From NCBI GenBank assembly GCA_902363515.1, contig CABJAN010000005.1, positions 62,001 through 126,000 of the forward strand: 64,000 bases of DNA. Direction: 5' to 3'. A program made the translations under genes and the position numbers. Positions 59,839 to 64,000 of the stretch are shown piece after piece; the first letter of the stretch is position 1, and the number at the start of each line of letters is the position of its first letter. Source of the stretch: Bacillota bacterium. GTDB taxonomy: Bacteria; Bacillota; Clostridia; Lachnospirales; Lachnospiraceae. The notes under the pieces are model-generated. The model saw only the letters and a list, made by a program, of their open reading frames with translations, did no database searches and had not been told where the DNA came from.

Positions 59839-61092
59839 ATGATTGAAAATATTAGATTATCCTTTCAGGGAATCTGGGCACATAAAATGCGTTCCTTTCT
59901 GACCATGCTGGGAATTATCATTGGAATTGCATCTTTGATTTCTATTGTATCTACCATTAAAGGGACCAACGAACAGATTAAGAAAAATCTCATAGGAGAG
60001 GGAGATAATGTCGTTGAGGTGTTCCTAAGTGAAAATGGCGGAGAGTATCAGATGGAATATCAGGGAATTCCGGCAGGGGTACCGGTCATTACCAAGGAAC
60101 AAAAGGATGCCCTTCTGGATTTGAAAGAGGTAGAGGAGGTTACACTTTATCAGTCCAGACTCTATGCAGATGGAATTTTTTATCAGAATAAAAGCATGGA
60201 GGGAGGCAATGTGCTGGGGATTGACCAGGATTATCTGGACGTATGCGGGTATCAGATTATCCGGGGACGCGGATTTTCCAGAGAGGATTATGAGAATTAT
60301 CGGAAAGTGGTTCTGATTGATGAAACAGCCTCCGGCAGTTTTTTTGAAAAGGGGCAGGAAATCGGAAAAACCATAGAAATTAAAGGAGAGCCTTTTACGG
60401 TTGTAGGGGTAGTGAAAAAAGCAGAAGAATATGAACCGGTTATTAACAGCAAGGAAGAGTATTATACCTATTACAGCAACAGCAGCGGCATGGTGTTTAT
60501 GCCAGACGCATCTTGGCCCATTGTTTATCAGTATGATGAGCCGCAGCAGGTTTCTGTGAAAGCGCCATCTCCAGAGGAAATGAGCGCAGCCGGCAAAAAA
60601 ACAGCAGAAATATTAAATGCTTCCATTACTTCCACCACAGGAACCATTGAATATAAGGCAAAGGATATGATGGAAAAGGCAAAGGGGCTGCAGCAGATTA
60701 GTGAGAGCACCAACCGTCAGCTTTTATGGATTGCCAGTATTTCTCTGTTGGTAGGAGGAATCGGGGTTATGAATATAATGCTGGTATCTGTTACAGAAAG
60801 AACAGGAGAAATTGGATTGAAAAAAGCCATTGGCGCGAATAAGAGAAGAATTTTAGGACAGTTTCTTACGGAGGCATCTGTACTTACCAGCATTGGCGGA
60901 ATCCTGGGCGTGTTTGGAGGAATTGCTCTGGCAGCGATTATTGCCAAGATGTCGGGAACGCCAATGGTAATTAGTGTTCCGGCGGCAGTGGGGGCAGTGA
61001 TTTTCTCTACTGTTATTGGAATTGTGTTTGGACTGCTGCCATCTATTAAGGCGGCAAACCTAAGTCCTATTGAAGCATTGCGGAGAATGTAA
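59839..61092 (+). CDS. MacB/FtsX-family ABC transporter permease
   Basis: A 417-residue permease with four helices: one at the N-terminus (MRSFLTMLGIIIGIASLISI), then a large outside MacB-type periplasmic-core domain (about 50-290), then three helices. VTERTGEIGLKKAIGANKRRI is the coupling segment, and PSIKAANLSPIEALRR is the standard C-terminus. MacB-type systems use ATP hydrolysis to pump molecules by mechanotransmission and normally have an ATPase fused or next door. None is encoded between 56577 and 61092 or just beyond, so the ATPase must act in trans. The start is ATG 59839 after AAGGAAAGGAAGG. Confidence 0.9.
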   Translation: MIENIRLSFQGIWAHKMRSFLTMLGIIIGIASLISIVSTIKGTNEQIKKNLIGEGDNVVEVFLSENGGEYQMEYQGIPAGVPVITKEQKDALLDLKEVEEVTLYQSRLYADGIFYQNKSMEGGNVLGIDQDYLDVCGYQIIRGRGFSREDYENYRKVVLIDETASGSFFEKGQEIGKTIEIKGEPFTVVGVVKKAEEYEPVINSKEEYYTYYSNSSGMVFMPDASWPIVYQYDEPQQVSVKAPSPEEMSAAGKKTAEILNASITSTTGTIEYKAKDMMEKAKGLQQISESTNRQLLWIASISLLVGGIGVMNIMLVSVTERTGEIGLKKAIGANKRRILGQFLTEASVLTSIGGILGVFGGIALAAIIAKMSGTPMVISVPAAVGAVIFSTVIGIVFGLLPSIKAANLSPIEALRRM

Positions 61093-61100
61093 AAAAGAAG

Positions 61101-61150
61101 GAATGATTGTTACAGTTCCGGCAAATTTGCCAGAACTGCAGCAATATTCC
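61101..61150. repeat. 50-bp imperfect palindrome between convergent genes
   Basis: The core 61113-61138 is a 13-bp-arm palindrome with one mismatch around AAATTT, and outer bases (GAATGATTG, CAATATTC) also pair with a bulge. No T run follows. The segment GTTCCGGCAAATTTGCC differs by one base from part of the 201-bp element (around 13750). Confidence 0.5.
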
Positions 61151-61181
61151 AGATGGAGATTTCATAGGATAATTTCTTTAT

Positions 61182-61817
61182 CTAAAATCCGTATTCTTCG
61201 CCTATAAGGATGACGCTGATGCGGCCTTTGTGGCGGGAATAGCGGGTGATGACTGTGTGACAGCAGATGCAGTCTGGACTTTGGCAGTCATTACACAGGC
61301 CGGTTTTCGTACAGGGGGTCTGCGCACCTACACGGATGGCATTTGGCGGGGCAGCGATATTGCGAACCCGGCGGATGCCATCTTCTTGCGTTGGAACAAC
61401 TTTATTCATGCCGGCAATGACCAGAACATGAGAAGGCCCTTGGATAAGGCAGGCAACACGGTTTCCATTTCCGTCTACATTAATGAGTTCTCCATCCAGA
61501 GTGATAGCGTTGGCGCTGGTGAGAAAATAGTCGGCAGTGACGATTTTTCCATAGAGCATACGGGATTCTTCAGGAGTTTTGGCTGCTTTGCGGTCAATAA
61601 ATTGATAGTCCGGGGACTGGATAAGCTCCATGATTTCGGTTTCTTCCAGGGTTTCAGAACCACCGTTTGTGACCGTTGCCTGTGCAGGGATAAGCTGTTT
61701 TACCAGTTCTCTGGCCTCTTTGGCTGTCTCACAATAATATCCGGACATATTGCGTTTTTCCAGATTTTTTATGACAGATACAGCAGTATTTGCGTAAGAT
61801 TGGGTTTTGTATGACAT
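61182..61817 (-). CDS. LUD-domain protein (lactate utilisation family)
   Basis: A 211-residue single LUD-domain protein. Family members include LutC of the lactate-oxidation complex, but stand-alone copies like this one are common in anaerobes and lack known partners. Visible features are VTNGGSETLEETEIMEL, TADYFLTSANAITLDGELINVDGNGNRVA, in which the Asp-Gly-rich loop is conserved, and a C-terminal cluster of six cysteines (CTKTGLCNDCQSPDCICC) that may bind an iron-sulfur cluster. No lutA or lutB lies adjacent. The start is ATG 61817 with GGAGGAAG on the minus strand. Confidence 0.85.
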   Translation of the reverse strand: MSYKTQSYANTAVSVIKNLEKRNMSGYYCETAKEARELVKQLIPAQATVTNGGSETLEETEIMELIQSPDYQFIDRKAAKTPEESRMLYGKIVTADYFLTSANAITLDGELINVDGNGNRVACLIQGPSHVLVIAGMNKVVPTQEDGIRRVRNIAAPPNAIRVGAQTPCTKTGLCNDCQSPDCICCHTVITRYSRHKGRISVILIGEEYGF

Positions 61818-61881
61818 AAGACTTCCTCCTTTGTTTTTTTCTATTTTATCACGAATGTGAAGAAAGAGAAAGAAAAAGAGA

Positions 61882-61910
61882 TTGTATTCCCGGATGCTCT
61901 ATGGTATGAT
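61882..61910 (+). promoter_or_regulatory. Promoter for the degV gene
   Basis: TTGTAT (61882-61887), 17-bp spacer, TATGAT (61905-61910), extended -10 TG at 61902-61903. Confidence 0.65.
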
Positions 61911-61949
61911 TTTCATAATGACTTGAAAAAGAAAGGGAGCCACAAATCA

Positions 61950-62825
61950 GTGAAGAATAAAGTTGCGATTGTAACAGACAGTAATAGTGGGATTACACAG
62001 TCACAGGCAAACGAGCTTGGGATTTTTGTACTTCCCATGCCTTTTTATATTAATGAAGAATTGTTTTATGAAGATATTACCCTGTCGCAGAAAGAATTTT
62101 ATGAGAAATTAGCAGAGGATGCAAATATTTCTACTTCCCAGCCTACTCCGGTGGATGTGATGGAATTATGGGAAAAGCTGCTTTTAGAGGCAGAAGAGAT
62201 TGTGCATATTCCTATGTCCAGCGGGCTTAGCAATTCCTGTGAGACAGCTATGGTGCTTGCAAGAGAGTATCCGGGCAGGGTTCATGTGGTGGATAACCAG
62301 AGAATTTCTGTTACTCAAAGACAGTCTGTTTTGGACGCCATTGCCTTAGCAAAAGCAGGCAAAAACGGTGCAGAAATTAAAGAAGTTCTGGAAAAAGAAA
62401 AACAGGAATCCAGCATTTATATTACTTTGGAAACCTTGAAATATTTAAAGAAAGGCGGCAGAATCACTCCGGCGGCGGCAGCTCTTGGAACTGTACTGAA
62501 TCTGAAACCAGTGCTTCAGATTCAGGGAGATAAGCTGGATGCTTTTTCTAAGGCAAGAGGAAAAAAGAAAGCCAAGAGCATTATGGTTCAGGCCATGAGA
62601 GAAGATTTAGAAGGCAGATTTCAGGAGTATGTAAAACAGGGGCGCATGGCACTTCAGGCTGCTTATACCGGAAACGAAGAAGAGGCTATGGAGTGGAAAA
62701 AGGAATTGCAGGAGCAGTTCCCGGGATATGAAATTTATATGGCGCCATTGTCTTTGAGTGTTTCCTGTCATATCGGACCAGGAGCTTTGGCTGTGGCAGC
62801 CACAAAAATTGCAGATACGGAGTGA
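61950..62825 (+). CDS. degV: DegV-family fatty-acid-binding protein
   Basis: A 291-residue DegV protein. DegV (FakB-type) proteins hold a fatty acid for phosphorylation by FakA. The N-terminal motif VAIVTDSNSGITQSQANELG, then STSQPTPVDVMELWEKLL, the MSSGLSNSCETA loop and LETLKYLKKGGRIT are all standard. The start was placed at GTG 61950, ten bases after AAAGGGAG; a GTG at 61857 is in frame, but the promoter lies between the two. A fakA gene is not in the window. argS follows seven bases downstream. Confidence 0.88.
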   Translation: MKNKVAIVTDSNSGITQSQANELGIFVLPMPFYINEELFYEDITLSQKEFYEKLAEDANISTSQPTPVDVMELWEKLLLEAEEIVHIPMSSGLSNSCETAMVLAREYPGRVHVVDNQRISVTQRQSVLDAIALAKAGKNGAEIKEVLEKEKQESSIYITLETLKYLKKGGRITPAAAALGTVLNLKPVLQIQGDKLDAFSKARGKKKAKSIMVQAMREDLEGRFQEYVKQGRMALQAAYTGNEEEAMEWKKELQEQFPGYEIYMAPLSLSVSCHIGPGALAVAATKIADTE

Positions 62826-62832
62826 GAAGTTT

Positions 62833-64000
62833 ATGAAGAAATTAGCAGTATATATTGAAGAAGTCTTAAAAGAAGCTTTTAAAGCCTGTGAGTATGATGA
62901 AAATTTTGCAAAGGTAACGGTTTCTAACCGTCCGGACCTTTGTGAATACCAGTGTAATGGAGCTATGGCGGCAGCAAAGACCTATCGCAAGGCTCCAATT
63001 ATGATTGCAGGAAATGTAGTAGAGAAATTACAGGAAAATCCTGTGTTTGAAAGTGTAGAAGCAGTGAATCCTGGTTTTATTAATCTGAAAGTAAATAAAA
63101 CATTTCTGGCTGATTATCTGAACCGGATGCTGGCAGACTCCAGACTTTCTGTGGAAGAAGCCAAGAATCCGAAAACCATTGTCATTGATTACGGTGGACC
63201 AAATGTTGCAAAACCTCTTCATGTAGGACATCTGCGTTCTGCAATTATCGGAGAAAGTATTAAGCGAATGGGACGTTTCCTGGGACATAAGGTGATTGGT
63301 GACGTACATCTGGGAGACTGGGGTCTTCAGATGGGATTGATTATTACAGAACTGTCTAAGAGAAAACCAGAGCTGGTATACTTTGATGAAAGCTATGAAG
63401 GGGAATATCCAAAAGAAGCGCCTTTCACAGTCAGTGAACTGGAAGAAATTTATCCTACAGCCAGCGGCAAATCCAAAACAGATGAGGCGTACAAAAACGA
63501 AGCGCTGGAAGCAACCTTACAGTTGCAGCAGGGCAGAAGAGGTTATCGGGCTTTGTGGAAACACATTATGGAAGTTTCTGTCAATGACCTGAAGAAAAAC
63601 TATGCCAAGCTGAAAGTAGATTTTGATTTGTGGATGGGAGAATCTGACGCAGACGCCTATATACCGGATATGGTAAAATATTTAAAAGATGAGGGATATG
63701 CATATGTGGATCAGGGCGCTTTAGTTGTGGATGTAAAAGAAGAATCTGACACCAAGGAAATCCCTCCGTGCATGATTTTGAAATCAGACGGGGCATCCCT
63801 TTATAATACTACAGATTTGGCTACCATTGTACAGCGTATGGAAGATTTCCATCCGGATGAAATCATTTATGTGGTAGACAAGCGTCAGGAATTGCATTTT
63901 ATCCAGGTGTTCCGCTGTGCGAAAAAAGCTAATATGGTAGATGAAAATACAAAACTTACCTTTGTGGGATTTGGAACCATGAATGGTAAAGATGGCAAGC
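62833..64000 (+). CDS. argS: Arginyl-tRNA synthetase (5' part, cut by window end)
   Basis: The first 389 codons of a class I synthetase. The additional N-terminal domain (KVTVSNRPDLCEYQCNGAMAAAK) recognises the tRNA; the HIGH signature is HVGH at residues 130-133 in NVAKPLHVGHLRSAIIG. GDVHLGDWGLQMGLII and SDGASLYNTTDLA are typical of the family. A KMSKS-like region and the anticodon-binding domain would lie beyond base 64000. The start is ATG 62833, seven bases after degV, with GGAG at 62819-62822; the two genes appear to be co-transcribed. Confidence 0.95.
   Translation, partial: MKKLAVYIEEVLKEAFKACEYDENFAKVTVSNRPDLCEYQCNGAMAAAKTYRKAPIMIAGNVVEKLQENPVFESVEAVNPGFINLKVNKTFLADYLNRMLADSRLSVEEAKNPKTIVIDYGGPNVAKPLHVGHLRSAIIGESIKRMGRFLGHKVIGDVHLGDWGLQMGLIITELSKRKPELVYFDESYEGEYPKEAPFTVSELEEIYPTASGKSKTDEAYKNEALEATLQLQQGRRGYRALWKHIMEVSVNDLKKNYAKLKVDFDLWMGESDADAYIPDMVKYLKDEGYAYVDQGALVVDVKEESDTKEIPPCMILKSDGASLYNTTDLATIVQRMEDFHPDEIIYVVDKRQELHFIQVFRCAKKANMVDENTKLTFVGFGTMNGKDGK

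Noticed and set aside
61230..61814. Plus-strand open frame of 194 codons opposite the LUD gene
   Set aside because: The minus-strand product is a clear LUD-domain protein with its own ribosome site; the opposite frame has no family resemblance.
1..64000. tRNA, rRNA or T-box leaders near hisS, aspS and argS
   Set aside because: No cloverleaf, rRNA or T-box sequence was seen; hisS and argS start within a few bases of the upstream gene, leaving no room for a leader.

Overview
The window reads as chromosome of a low-to-mid GC, strictly anaerobic Firmicute, most likely a Lachnospiraceae member of the Blautia / Ruminococcus gnavus type. This rests on the gene set: a SCIFF peptide with its radical-SAM maturase, a SecDF fusion, a [FeFe] hydrogenase, pyruvate formate-lyase with its activase, a GGGtGRT protein and HemZ, with Shine-Dalgarno sites of the AAGGAGG type almost everywhere. 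No rRNA, tRNA, CRISPR array or prophage was seen. Family level is fairly safe; the genus is inference.

Layout. 1-402 is IS66 debris: two 3' transposase fragments fused head to head into a 200-bp palindrome. 431-2621 is a small accessory patch (a candidate leader peptide, an MFS transporter, a VOC protein and a small membrane-anchored protein). 2654-13653 is housekeeping: cysteine desulfidase, D-lactate dehydrogenase, QueH, ArgH, Asd, TopB, a beta-helix protein, TraX and the hydrogenase. A 201-bp terminal-inverted-repeat element (13674-13874) separates this from a glycolipid-type cassette (two GT4 enzymes plus a TVP38 membrane protein, 13982-16939). 17060-18809 is a two-gene operon of an IscU-like protein and a GGGtGRT protein with codon use typical of very high expression. 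19013-31929 is more accessory: an Rpn-type nuclease, a two-component system with an ABC exporter, two ATPase/nuclease-fold proteins, an aldehyde dehydrogenase and envelope proteins.

32003-35091 (minus strand) encodes pyruvate formate-lyase as two polypeptides: a 694-residue catalytic subunit and a separate 80-residue glycyl-radical subunit, whose gene overlaps that of the activase. 36018-40264 holds a YesL-like protein, a CNNM/HlyC-type transporter and a Pro/Glu-rich surface protein. 40316-44689 is the SCIFF locus: a small membrane protein, the six-cysteine peptide (46 aa), its maturase and SecDF. 44757-55192 is a dense run of core genes (recJ, apt, rel, a metallo-hydrolase, hemZ, an HD-GYP protein, hisS, aspS). 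55247-61092 is envelope export: a lipoprotein, two HlyD-type adaptors and a MacB-type permease with no ATPase gene beside them. The window closes with a LUD protein, a DegV fatty-acid-binding protein and the 5' part of argS.

The strongest candidates for undescribed biology are the split pyruvate formate-lyase, the IscU-like/GGGtGRT pair, the SCIFF locus, and an adaptor carrying a large domain at the tip of its helical hairpin. Starts were often moved downstream of the longest possible reading frame where a Shine-Dalgarno site or a promoter decided the matter; each case is explained in its entry.
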